From: a virus | DNA: 39,458 bases | Direction: 5' to 3' (one strand) | IMG/VR virus record: IMGVR_UViG_3300012000_000020 | Coordinates: 1 to 39,458 of that record | Shown: positions 9,890 through 15,745 of the stretch, one piece after another | Layout of the letters: each line of letters begins with the position of its first letter | Numbering within the stretch: the stretch's first letter is position 1 | Made by a program: the position numbers and the translations under genes | Notes under the pieces: model-generated | Told to the model about the DNA's origin: nothing | The model's database searches: none | The model's input: the letters and a program-made list of their open reading frames with translations, nothing else

Positions 9890-9934
9890 AGTATAACAGA
9901 ATCTATCTCGAGTTATCTCGAGTTATGTTGAGTT
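9890..9934 (-). promoter_or_regulatory. Candidate integrase promoter with three tandem 10-bp repeats
   Basis: Read leftward, an extended -10 (TGTTATACT; hexamer at 9890-9895) lies about 42 bases before the integrase ATG. No good -35 exists at 17 bases. Instead the expected -35 region is covered by three tandem decamers on the plus strand, ATCTCGAGTT (9905-9914), ATCTCGAGTT (9915-9924) and ATGTTGAGTT (9925-9934). One-turn spacing across the -35 resembles activator sites such as lambda CII boxes, but the repeat sequence is different. Confidence 0.55.
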
Positions 9935-10229
9935 ACCTGCGGTCTCTGTGATTGAACTTCTCGTAGTCACTAGGCTTGGCCTTGCCCTCGAAGATCGCCT
10001 CGATGCACTTGGCGTACTGTCTGGCCAGGTCATCGCCGTAGATCCCACGCCACTTCTGGTAGAGCGCCTTGCGCTCTTTCTGCTTGTTGGCCAGAGCCAC
10101 CCCTTCCATCACGCGGTCGTAGAGGTTCTGCTGCGTCTTGATCAGCTGCTCCATCCAGATGCTTTCCTGCTCGAGGTCCTCGAGCGATGACAGTTCAGAT
10201 AGCCGCTTCATCTCTGTGCCGACACCCAT
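9933..10229 (-). CDS. Hypothetical charged helical protein
   Basis: This encodes 98 residues, rich in E, K and Q, with a probable coiled coil (residues 8-50) and a basic tail ending HRDRR. It has no recognised domain. ATG at 10229 lies 12-14 bases after an AAGGAGAGG stretch, slightly far, so the internal ATG at 10211 is a possible alternative. It overlaps the end of the preceding gene by 35 bases, and its stop codon abuts the tandem repeats upstream of the integrase. Confidence 0.65.
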   Translation of the reverse strand: MGVGTEMKRLSELSSLEDLEQESIWMEQLIKTQQNLYDRVMEGVALANKQKERKALYQKWRGIYGDDLARQYAKCIEAIFEGKAKPSDYEKFNHRDRR

Positions 10230-10386
10230 TGCAGCCGGTGTCCTCTCCTTTCAAGTCGTACATGCACTCCCGCGCCATGGTGAAGGGGATTGTCTTCATC
10301 ACCCTCCTGCCGTCTGGCGTCCACCCGTCTTGCACCTGAAGCGTGGGCAGGAAGTCCTTGCGGTTGTGACAGCCGTGGATACTCAT
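10195..10386 (-). CDS. Small Cys/His-containing protein
   Basis: The start is set at ATG 10386 because it overlaps the upstream stop as ATGA; this gives 63 residues. The N-terminal HGCHN and C-terminal ECMYD and GCNGCRHR hold cysteines and histidines that could bind a metal. It ends 'HRDEAAI'. I do not recognise the family. Its position in the chain of overlapping genes supports it as a real gene. Confidence 0.6.
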   Translation of the reverse strand: MSIHGCHNRKDFLPTLQVQDGWTPDGRRVMKTIPFTMARECMYDLKGEDTGCNGCRHRDEAAI

Positions 10387-10616
10387 GGCTCGCCACGCGA
10401 ACGAATAGCTGCGGCGCAGTCCATGCAAGCGCCGTTGTAAACCTGCTGTGTCCAAGCGGCAGTGGTTTCCTCACACACCTTCGCGCAAGCCTCACGCTCC
10501 GCAGCGGCGACCAGTTCAGCAAAGCGTTCCAGCGCGGCCATGTAAACGCCGTCACGGTTTGATGTAGTTACTAACTGGCACTCAACAGCCATACGGATGA
10601 TGTCATCGCGGTTCAT
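10383..10616 (-). CDS. Phage protein, short AKVCEE/AIRSRG type
   Basis: This 77-residue protein starts MNRDDIIRMA, has a central helical segment (ERFAELVAAAEREACAKVCEE) and ends CAAAIRSRGEP. That arrangement recurs in many small proteobacterial phage proteins of unknown function. Its ATG overlaps the upstream stop as ATGA and its stop overlaps the next ATG in the same way, so it is probably translated by coupling. Confidence 0.75.
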   Translation of the reverse strand: MNRDDIIRMAVECQLVTTSNRDGVYMAALERFAELVAAAEREACAKVCEETTAAWTQQVYNGACMDCAAAIRSRGEP

Positions 10617-10960
10617 AGCGCCACCCAGAACTTCTCTTTGCTCGTCTGGCGAACGCAGACAGCGCGTCCTTTCTTGGCCAGCTTGCGGATGGCTTGCGAG
10701 GTGGAATGGTTGGAGCAGTTCATCAGCCTCGCCACTCCGGTTGCGGAGAGCGGCTCCTTTGCGCTGCGCAACACTTCATGCACCGAGTCCATCGTCACCA
10801 ACTTAGTCGGAGCTTCGACCTCCTCCTCAGCTTCGTCATTGTCTGAACAGCCCGACCAAGCCTTGCCAAGCACGACCACCCTTTGACCGGTAGTCGGTGG
10901 CAGACGGAAGTTGCGGAACCACAGGTCAAACACGGATGGGTCTACGTTCTCAAATGCCAT
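10613..10960 (-). CDS. Winged-helix-like DNA-binding protein
   Basis: ATG at 10960 is chosen because it forms a TGATG junction with the upstream stop; this gives 115 residues (two GTG codons lie just before). Residues from about 55 (TMDSVHEVLRSAKEPLSATGVARLMNCSNHSTSQAIRKL split across helices) match a helix-turn-helix followed by a wing (GRAVCVRQ). The N-terminal half is acidic in the middle (DNDEAEEEVEAP). It is probably a transcription regulator, but it does not look like a CI or Cro protein and its target is unknown. Confidence 0.65.
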   Translation of the reverse strand: MAFENVDPSVFDLWFRNFRLPPTTGQRVVVLGKAWSGCSDNDEAEEEVEAPTKLVTMDSVHEVLRSAKEPLSATGVARLMNCSNHSTSQAIRKLAKKGRAVCVRQTSKEKFWVAL

Positions 10961-11268
10961 CACCACTTCTCCGGTATGTAGTCGTAGTCATAGTCGTCCT
11001 CGAGGAAGGCTAGGTCTTTCAAGTCTTCGATCTTTCTGCGAGCCGATGCAGCCTTCTGCACACTGAACTTCTGCTTAGGTTGAGGCTTAGGTCTGGGCTT
11101 AGGCTCAAGCTTGGCCTCCTGCTGAACGGGCACTGCTAGCTTCTTCGCTTCATCAGCCAGTATCTCCATGGTGGAGAACCGATGCCCACACGCCTTGCAC
11201 TCTCTTCTTCTGCGCTGTCCCCTTCTGTCAACGACTTGAGTTGCGCCGTCGCACTTGGGACACCTCAT
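10960..11268 (-). CDS. Zinc-ribbon protein resembling the NrdR N-terminus
   Basis: ATG 11268 overlaps the preceding stop (ATGA). The first 34 residues form a zinc ribbon, CPKC at 3-6 and CKAC at 24-27, with RRRRECKACGHRFST between. This is the pattern seen at the start of the nucleotide-reductase repressor NrdR. There is no ATP-cone. The rest is a PKPRPKPQPK-type linker and an acidic DDYDYDY end. It may bind DNA or RNA polymerase; the function is inferred only from the ribbon. Confidence 0.7.
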   Translation of the reverse strand: MRCPKCDGATQVVDRRGQRRRRECKACGHRFSTMEILADEAKKLAVPVQQEAKLEPKPRPKPQPKQKFSVQKAASARRKIEDLKDLAFLEDDYDYDYIPEKW

Positions 11269-11387
11269 CGCAACAGCTCGTAGAAGATGTAGACGATCAC
11301 CGCCACCGGTGCGATCGCACCAATGATTGCGCCAAGCAGCACGAACCCGATCCACAGGTCCCCGATAAATATCCTGAGTCCTCTCAC
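11265..11387 (-). CDS. 40-residue single-span membrane protein, GTG start
   Basis: The GTG at 11387 overlaps the upstream TGA (GTGA) and has GGGGAG six bases before it. The protein is almost all hydrophobic from residue 11 to 36 (WIGFVLLGAIIGAIAPVAV) with a positively charged N-terminus and ELLR end, so one membrane span is likely. It could be a small holin-like or host-membrane effector; nothing in the sequence decides. Confidence 0.65.
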   Translation of the reverse strand: MRGLRIFIGDLWIGFVLLGAIIGAIAPVAVIVYIFYELLR

Positions 11388-11713
11388 GTTCCTCTCCCCG
11401 CAAGCCGCGCAGCGGCTCGTTGAATGCTGTTGTTGAACCAACGACGGATGGCGTACTGGCGAATGACCGACACCGCTGTGTAGATCCATCCCATCCAGAA
11501 GTTCTCACCAAGGGTGAAGCTCGCGCCGATCATCGGAAGGATGAACAGGTTGGCTACGAAGTTCACCGAGAATCCGATGGCGATGTTGACCCACGCCTCG
11601 ATGATGGATTGACGCCTAGTCTGGCCGGTGCCCTGATCCGCGCTGTTGTAGACGCGGAAGGTGAACGCCGCCACAAAGACGGCGCACACAACCCCGATGA
11701 TCTGCAGCGTCAT
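11384..11713 (-). CDS. Small membrane protein, DUF7220-like
   Basis: This has 109 residues with an N-terminal span (residues 2-20), a QTRRQSIIEAWVNIAIGF segment, and two further hydrophobic stretches ending in YAIRRWFNN. The pattern 'Q-x-R-R-x-S-x-x-E-A ... R-x-Y-x-x-R-R' matches my memory of a phage membrane family (DUF7220). Function is unknown. It is coupled by overlap on both sides, to the DUF5664 gene upstream and the 40-residue membrane protein downstream. Confidence 0.75.
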   Translation of the reverse strand: MTLQIIGVVCAVFVAAFTFRVYNSADQGTGQTRRQSIIEAWVNIAIGFSVNFVANLFILPMIGASFTLGENFWMGWIYTAVSVIRQYAIRRWFNNSIQRAAARLAGRGT

Positions 11714-12144
11714 AGCTGATCGGTGTCAGCGATGGTGTAGTGCCGCGGGTCCTTGTCTGCGTAGCGGTCTATCACTTCCCCTGCCCTGCCATTGAGCTCG
11801 TAGTAGAACGGCTTGGCAGAAGGCGGACGGTCATCGGTGACCATGCCTTGCATCATCGCGTCTCGCAGCACCGTGAGCGATGCAATCGCCTTGGTGATGT
11901 GCGAGATACCCGAATCAGGGTCGATGTCCTCACCCTCCCACCAAGCCATCAAGTGGCGCAGGGTGCCGTCGTAATAGACAGAGGCTCTGACCCCTGAGGC
12001 GCGATAGTTGTGACGACCGTATTTGCAAGCACCCTCGAGCATGGCAACGCCAAGCTCTGCAAGGACGTTTGCAGGTACGGTAGACATCGGTGCCTTGCGC
12101 ACACCGACCATGTCCTTGGGATTGGTGGACTTGTTGTCGCTCAA
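11710..12144 (-). CDS. DUF5664 / dATP-dGTP diphosphohydrolase N-terminal family protein
   Basis: These 144 residues begin NPKDMVGVRKAPMSTVPANVLAELGVAMLEGACKYG (described by position 8-43), then a HLMAWWEGEDIDPDSG segment with acidic residues and a helix with a HITKA motif. This matches the DUF5664 family, relatives of which act as dATP/dGTP diphosphohydrolases (MazZ) and shape the nucleotide pool. The acidic EGEDxD motif would bind Mg2+. No PurZ partner is present here, so a 2-aminoadenine genome is not implied. Confidence 0.8.
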   Translation of the reverse strand: MSDNKSTNPKDMVGVRKAPMSTVPANVLAELGVAMLEGACKYGRHNYRASGVRASVYYDGTLRHLMAWWEGEDIDPDSGISHITKAIASLTVLRDAMMQGMVTDDRPPSAKPFYYELNGRAGEVIDRYADKDPRHYTIADTDQL

Positions 12145-12368
12145 TCGATCACCCCGCAGCGGTGATAGTTCTTCAGCGTACGCGACACCGACTTCATGGC
12201 GTCATTCCACCCCTTCTCGTACAGGCTCTTGGGTTCCATGTACATCACCAAGTCATCCTGCAGCGAGGCGATAGCCTTTGCGGTGGCATCGCGGTGCATG
12301 TTCCAGAACAGATGATTGCGCTTGAGTGCAAGCCAGCTTCTTACAAAACTAACTGGTGACAACCGCAT
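12141..12368 (-). CDS. Hypothetical basic protein
   Basis: The ATG at 12368 is preferred over a TTG at 12386 because GGGGAG sits six bases ahead of it; this gives 75 residues. The protein is basic, with RSWLALKRNHLFWNMHRD and an EKGWNDAMKSVSRTL helix typical of small phage proteins ending in a conserved 'GWNDA' region. It overlaps the glycosyltransferase 3' end by 20 bases and the next start by four. Confidence 0.65.
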   Translation of the reverse strand: MRLSPVSFVRSWLALKRNHLFWNMHRDATAKAIASLQDDLVMYMEPKSLYEKGWNDAMKSVSRTLKNYHRCGVID

Positions 12369-13143
12369 CCTTTTCTCCCCCGTCAATCAATGTCGTCTGT
12401 TTGGACTTAGCCCAAGGCATCACACCACCGTGATGGCCAACGAACTTGTGCGAACCCCAATGACAAAGATTCGTCCATGGTGCTGCATAGACTTTACCTC
12501 CAGCCTTCATCCAGAGTCTGCAAAAGTTCATGTCCTCGCTCCACATGTACCCTTCCTCATCAATGTAAGTGTTGAAGAAGTCAACTACTCCGGTAACGCC
12601 TTGCTCGTCTGTGTATGAAGGTAAGGTCTTAGTGAGCTTAGTGAAGACATCCCTCTTGATTAGCATAAATCCTGTTGCAACACCGTCTACCTCAACTGGT
12701 TCATCTCCATGTCCAACTGGTTGGCTGAACCTTGTTGGCAACTTGTTAGTTGCATAGACATGGATCTGATCCGCGGGAACACCTGACGTGCATGCCTCGT
12801 GAACCAAGCTCCAGTTGATCTCCTTGATCGGATAGATGCCGCCAATCAAGTCCTTGTCGGCAGCAACCATCCTGAACACATCCATTGCATCAAAGCCAAT
12901 ATCAGAGTCCAAGAACAGCATGTGTGTGCAGTCCGTTTGCAAGAACTTATGCACCAGTTCGTTTCTTGCCCAAGTCAGAATGCATGAGTTGTACAAAGCC
13001 GAAACTTCCAGCTTGATGCCACTTGCTTGACAACTCATTGCAAGGTTGATTAGGCCCATTGCGCAATCGCCAAACAGCTTGCTGTCGTAAGCTGGTATCG
13101 CGACGAACAGAGACACACCGTTGGGGATGTTGATTGTCCTCAA
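12349..13143 (-). CDS. GT-A type glycosyltransferase-like protein, TTG start
   Basis: The TTG at 13143 has AGGAG seven bases upstream, overlapping the previous stop, and no ATG fits; this gives 264 residues. The protein opens VSLFVAIPAYD, then MLFLDSDIGF (a DxD-type metal/nucleotide-sugar motif), GGIYPIKEI, VDGVATGFMLIKR and YMWSEDMNFCRLW, the order of a GT2-like GT-A fold. It would transfer a sugar to an unknown acceptor, perhaps DNA bases, a host surface glycan or a protein. It lies in an early recombination operon rather than among tail genes, which is unusual for a surface-modifying enzyme. Confidence 0.8.
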   Translation of the reverse strand: MRTINIPNGVSLFVAIPAYDSKLFGDCAMGLINLAMSCQASGIKLEVSALYNSCILTWARNELVHKFLQTDCTHMLFLDSDIGFDAMDVFRMVAADKDLIGGIYPIKEINWSLVHEACTSGVPADQIHVYATNKLPTRFSQPVGHGDEPVEVDGVATGFMLIKRDVFTKLTKTLPSYTDEQGVTGVVDFFNTYIDEEGYMWSEDMNFCRLWMKAGGKVYAAPWTNLCHWGSHKFVGHHGGVMPWAKSKQTTLIDGGEKDAVVTS

Positions 13144-13153
13144 GTCATGTCTC

Positions 13154-13405
13154 CTAGTGGACAGGAGGCACAGCTGCGCTGTTGACGAAGCGCTCTGCCA
13201 CACCATTGACGATCGTGTTGAAGTGACCGAGACACTCCGCGGCTTCCTCTTCGGTTTCCGTGCAGGAATCGATGAGCATCCCAGTCATGGTGCCGATCAC
13301 GATCAGCCAGTCAACCGGAAGGACTTCCTCCTTGTGATCGACAAGGAGGTTCCACCAGTCACGCGTGAACTGCTCAAGGACTTGCGTCTTGGCTTTGTTG
13401 CTCAT
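13154..13405 (-). CDS. Hypothetical small protein (MSNKAKTQVLEQF)
   Basis: ATG 13405 has GGGAGAGG just upstream; this gives 83 residues. It has a tryptophan-rich N-terminal helix (FTRDWWNLLVDHKEE) and later acidic helix TETEEEAAECLGHF. There is no recognised domain. It overlaps the end of the Xis-like gene by 32 bases and its stop codon lies in the ribosome-binding region of the glycosyltransferase gene, so the three are probably translated together. Confidence 0.65.
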   Translation of the reverse strand: MSNKAKTQVLEQFTRDWWNLLVDHKEEVLPVDWLIVIGTMTGMLIDSCTETEEEAAECLGHFNTIVNGVAERFVNSAAVPPVH

Positions 13406-13577
13406 CTTCCTCTCCCTGTTGGTATTGGCTGCGCAGAAACGCATCGAGGTCTTCCTTGTGGAAGCGCCACAGACGGCCAACCTTGCCGCACGGAATGCGC
13501 TTGGCACGAGCCAGATAGCGCACGGACTCTTCTGCAAGTCCCAAGTACTTCGCTGCTTCTTGTATTGACATCAACAT
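13374..13577 (-). CDS. Excisionase-type helix-turn-helix protein (HTH_17)
   Basis: This has 67 residues. MLMSIQEAAKYLGLAEESV then YLARAKRIPCGKVGRLWRF and HKEDLDAFL form the winged MerR/Xis-like HTH of the HTH_17 family, ending in an acidic/Gln tail. Members bind DNA as excisionases or small regulators. AAGGA precedes the ATG at 13577. Integrase is present elsewhere in the same operon, so a directionality role is plausible but not proven; it could also be a repressor. Confidence 0.82.
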   Translation of the reverse strand: MLMSIQEAAKYLGLAEESVRYLARAKRIPCGKVGRLWRFHKEDLDAFLRSQYQQGEEDEQQSQDASP

Positions 13578-13578
13578 C

Positions 13579-14403
13579 TCAAGATCCTTTCTCGGTCTGA
13601 TACTGTTTGCAGAAGGGTGCTACCTCGCAGAACTCCTCGCACCTGCGGTAGCCACCCTTGCGCTCTTCTATGAAGTAACCATCTTCTGGTTCTCCGAGTT
13701 GTTGTCGTTCTTCAACCACGCGGATGGCGCGCTTACCACCAACCTTCATCAGCGCGAAGGTGCTCCCCGCATACCAACGCTCCTCGTCGGTGCAGCGGGG
13801 AATCTCTCCGGCTTCTGCCTGTTGGTGCATGGCAACGCGTTCCTGAACGTAGCGACGCGTCTCATCGAGGTCCCAACATGGGACATCAATGACGATCACG
13901 TTGCTCTGTGGGTACTCAGGATTACGCTTTGCTTCGTTGCGCCGCCAATCGCGAAGGATTGCAACGATCTGCAGCTTGTCCACTGCATAACCGTTCTCAT
14001 GGGCGAGCAGTCTCAAGATGTTGAGCTGCCGCTCCCACGAGTCATCCCCTTTGGCTTTGTAGGTGGTGGTGACCTTCCAGTCTTGGAGGGTCTTATCCCC
14101 GAGGTGAAGGCGATCAAACTGACCGCTGACGCGCCAGCCATTTACGTCCATGTACAGACGTTCTTCAACGAGTGCTGAGGTCTGCGCACGTTCGAGAACG
14201 GTGTGAACGGCTTGGCCCATCAAAGACCACACGCGCTCTGAGACATCTTCGACGACGAAGTCCTTGAACTCCTTGTAGAGGACGCGCCGTTGTGGTGCAT
14301 CGATGAGCTTGGTGACGGAGATGTCCCCGCCGCCAACATAAGGGTCGTTCCTGACCGCGTTCACGAACGCATCAGGAAGACCCAATGTGTTGGTCAAGTT
14401 CAT
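13579..14403 (-). CDS. PD-(D/E)XK nuclease, RecB/Cas4-like
   Basis: These 274 residues start at an ATG two bases after the stop of a tiny membrane-protein gene. H67, D97 (SGQFDRL), D108 and K110 (LQDWK), and the ERQLN helix near 126 form the RecB-type nuclease core. The C-terminal third has C in PRCTDEERW plus CEEFCEVAPFC (CX3CX5C), a possible Fe-S cluster set; the N-terminal cysteine usual in Cas4 is replaced (IDAPQRR). It probably resects duplex ends for the annealing protein encoded in the same operon. Confidence 0.85.
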   Translation of the reverse strand: MNLTNTLGLPDAFVNAVRNDPYVGGGDISVTKLIDAPQRRVLYKEFKDFVVEDVSERVWSLMGQAVHTVLERAQTSALVEERLYMDVNGWRVSGQFDRLHLGDKTLQDWKVTTTYKAKGDDSWERQLNILRLLAHENGYAVDKLQIVAILRDWRRNEAKRNPEYPQSNVIVIDVPCWDLDETRRYVQERVAMHQQAEAGEIPRCTDEERWYAGSTFALMKVGGKRAIRVVEERQQLGEPEDGYFIEERKGGYRRCEEFCEVAPFCKQYQTEKGS

Positions 14404-14404
14404 G

Positions 14405-14542
14405 TCAGGCGACCAGATTGACGAACCAGCGACCCACCACGTAGGTGATGCCACCGAAGATGCCAAAGGCCACGCCGCACATCGCGTAGAAAGCGAGCAC
14501 GGCTAACCCGATGAGTGCTGCTTCAGAGATACGATCCATCAT
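14405..14542 (-). CDS. 45-residue membrane protein
   Basis: This gene was read directly from the sequence. ATG 14542 follows a TGAGGTG site, and its TGA lies one base before the nuclease ATG. The product starts MMDRISEAALIGLAVLAFYA and is hydrophobic to GGITYVVG, then RWFVNLVA, suggesting one or two spans. Its tight fit between two convincing genes and good ribosome site argue that it is real. Function is unknown. Confidence 0.7.
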   Translation of the reverse strand: MMDRISEAALIGLAVLAFYAMCGVAFGIFGGITYVVGRWFVNLVA

Positions 14543-14550
14543 GTGACACC

Positions 14551-14835
14551 TCAGAAGTCGATCTCAACGGGACCGTTGTCACGCTGAGGACGGTTGTAGT
14601 TACCACCACCACTGCCACCCTTGGGCTCCCACTTCTCAGCGATGGAGCCGCTCTTGTAGTCACGCCCACCCTTGGAGGTGCGCGACCACAGGGAGATCTG
14701 CATCTGATCTCCAGGTTGGAAGGTGACCGCCTTGTTGAAGGTCACGGTGCCCGTCTCGTCGGGGGCCTTCTCGTGCTTCTTGCGATCGTTGCTGAAGACG
14801 ACGACTTCGATGTCCGGCTTTTGATAAGCAGCCAT
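14551..14835 (-). CDS. Small basic protein with acidic tip, partner of the annealing protein
   Basis: This 94-residue protein has a conserved-looking core (PDIEVVVFSNDRKK, GDQMQISLWSRTSKGG), then a glycine-rich linker with NYNRPQRD and a C-terminal PVEIDF. The basic core, Gly/Arg linker and acidic-aromatic tip echo single-stranded-DNA-binding proteins, but I cannot confirm an OB fold. It starts three bases after the Sak3-type gene with AAGGAG upstream, so a role with the annealing protein is likely. Confidence 0.6.
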   Translation of the reverse strand: MAAYQKPDIEVVVFSNDRKKHEKAPDETGTVTFNKAVTFQPGDQMQISLWSRTSKGGRDYKSGSIAEKWEPKGGSGGGNYNRPQRDNGPVEIDF

Positions 14836-14838
14836 GTA

Positions 14839-15477
14839 TTACTCCTTTGCCTTTGCCTTGGCCTTGTCTTGCAACTTGGCCACAACCTCTGCCGTCTTGT
14901 TCAGCGGCAGCTTCTCGATGCTCTCGATCTTGTATGCATTGCAGATCGCCGAGAGCTCCACGCCAACCTTCTGTGCGAGGTTGGTAATGGTCTTGATCTC
15001 AGGCTCACCTACCAGAACCGCAGCAGCAGGTGCTTGAGTCTTAGCCACCTGCTTCGCAGGAACAGCAGACGCCTGATTGTTCTCATCTTCATCTCCCAAC
15101 GGGAGATCCTCTCCCGCATAGATGTACAACCCGATCCCGTGCAGGGCGATCGCCTTGGCAAGGCAACGCTGCATGGCGGTGTTGACCTGGAAGGCATCGG
15201 GGTTGGGGATGGGCTTGTTGCGGTGATCCATCACCGGCAGCTGAGCCGTGCGGGTGACGCCGAAGGCGGTGACCGTGCAGAACACCATGGCGGTATCGCC
15301 AATGTTCACGTACGGGACGCCATCGAGCGTGGACTCGTAGTGCCAGTGCGCAGCAGGGTCACGACGCAGCAGCTGGTCAACCGCCCACGCCCACGACAGG
15401 TAGGTCAACCCGTTCTTCTTCTCGACATATTCGTTGACGTTGATCGACGCCAAGTCTGTGTAGATGTTCGTTTCCAA
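14839..15477 (-). CDS. Sak3-type single-strand annealing protein (DUF1071)
   Basis: This has 212 residues. The N-terminal 125 contain INVNEYVEKKNGLTYLSWAW, QLPVMDHRNKPIPNPDAF and MQRCLAKAIALHGIGLYIYAGEDLP, the hallmark blocks of DUF1071 (Sak3) recombinases. A low-complexity Ala/Lys linker and a helical C-terminus (KVGVELSAICNAYKIESIEKL) follow. It anneals complementary single strands during phage recombination and repair. It is the first gene of the leftward operon, about 80 bases from the candidate promoter, and leads the nuclease and small partner. Confidence 0.9.
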   Translation of the reverse strand: METNIYTDLASINVNEYVEKKNGLTYLSWAWAVDQLLRRDPAAHWHYESTLDGVPYVNIGDTAMVFCTVTAFGVTRTAQLPVMDHRNKPIPNPDAFQVNTAMQRCLAKAIALHGIGLYIYAGEDLPLGDEDENNQASAVPAKQVAKTQAPAAAVLVGEPEIKTITNLAQKVGVELSAICNAYKIESIEKLPLNKTAEVVAKLQDKAKAKAKE

Positions 15478-15558
15478 AGTTCTCTCCTGAGTTACGTCAA
15501 GTAGTGCTGTTCTTTGTTCAGTGCTGTTGAACGATACAGTACTGCTATGACAGTTGCA

Positions 15559-15588
15559 ACTCTAGAACACCGTGTGCTAACTTGTCAA
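15559..15588 (-). promoter_or_regulatory. Candidate leftward early promoter
   Basis: Read leftward, a perfect -35 TTGACA (15583-15588) is followed after 18 bases by TAGAGT (15559-15564). A second weaker pair (TTGCAA, 17 bases, TATCGT) lies just downstream. The short palindromes GTTGCAAC (15553-15560) and CAGTACTG (15537-15544) overlap the region and could bind a repressor. Confidence 0.55.
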
Positions 15589-15629
15589 ACATCCAGTGAA
15601 GCAGAGACTTAGTTCGTACAATAATGACA

Positions 15630-15658
15630 TTCAACTGGACTGAATGTGGTTGTATATA
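15630..15658 (+). promoter_or_regulatory. Candidate rightward promoter overlapping a 21-bp dyad
   Basis: TTCAAC (15630-15635), a 17-base spacer and TATATA (15653-15658, with TG next to it) point to the primase operon. The dyad ACATTCA-N7-TGAATGT (15627-15647) covers the -35 and part of the spacer, a typical repressor-operator placement. Confidence 0.55.
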
Positions 15659-15676
15659 TAACTACAGAGATTGTTA

Positions 15677-15713
15677 TTGTTTGTATCTCTGCGCCCTTAT
15701 AGAAGGGCGCAGA
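15677..15713 (+). other. Leader hairpin element A upstream of the primase operon
   Basis: TTGTTTGTATCT (15677-15688) runs into a perfect 11-bp stem (15688-15698 with 15703-15713) closed by an ATAG loop, followed by a purine-rich ATAGAGATAAGTAAG tail. It would be in the 5' leader of the rightward transcript. There is no U-run, so it is unlikely to be an ordinary terminator. A related element with the same 12-base entry sequence occurs near 29330. Confidence 0.6.
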
Positions 15714-15745
15714 TAGAGATAAGTAAGTAAAGGGAGAGTGAGTTA

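Noticed and set aside
11710-12144. Sign of a 2-aminoadenine (Z) genome from the DUF5664 gene
   Set aside because: No PurZ, DatZ or Z-specific polymerase is present in the window, and the family has wider roles in nucleotide hydrolysis.
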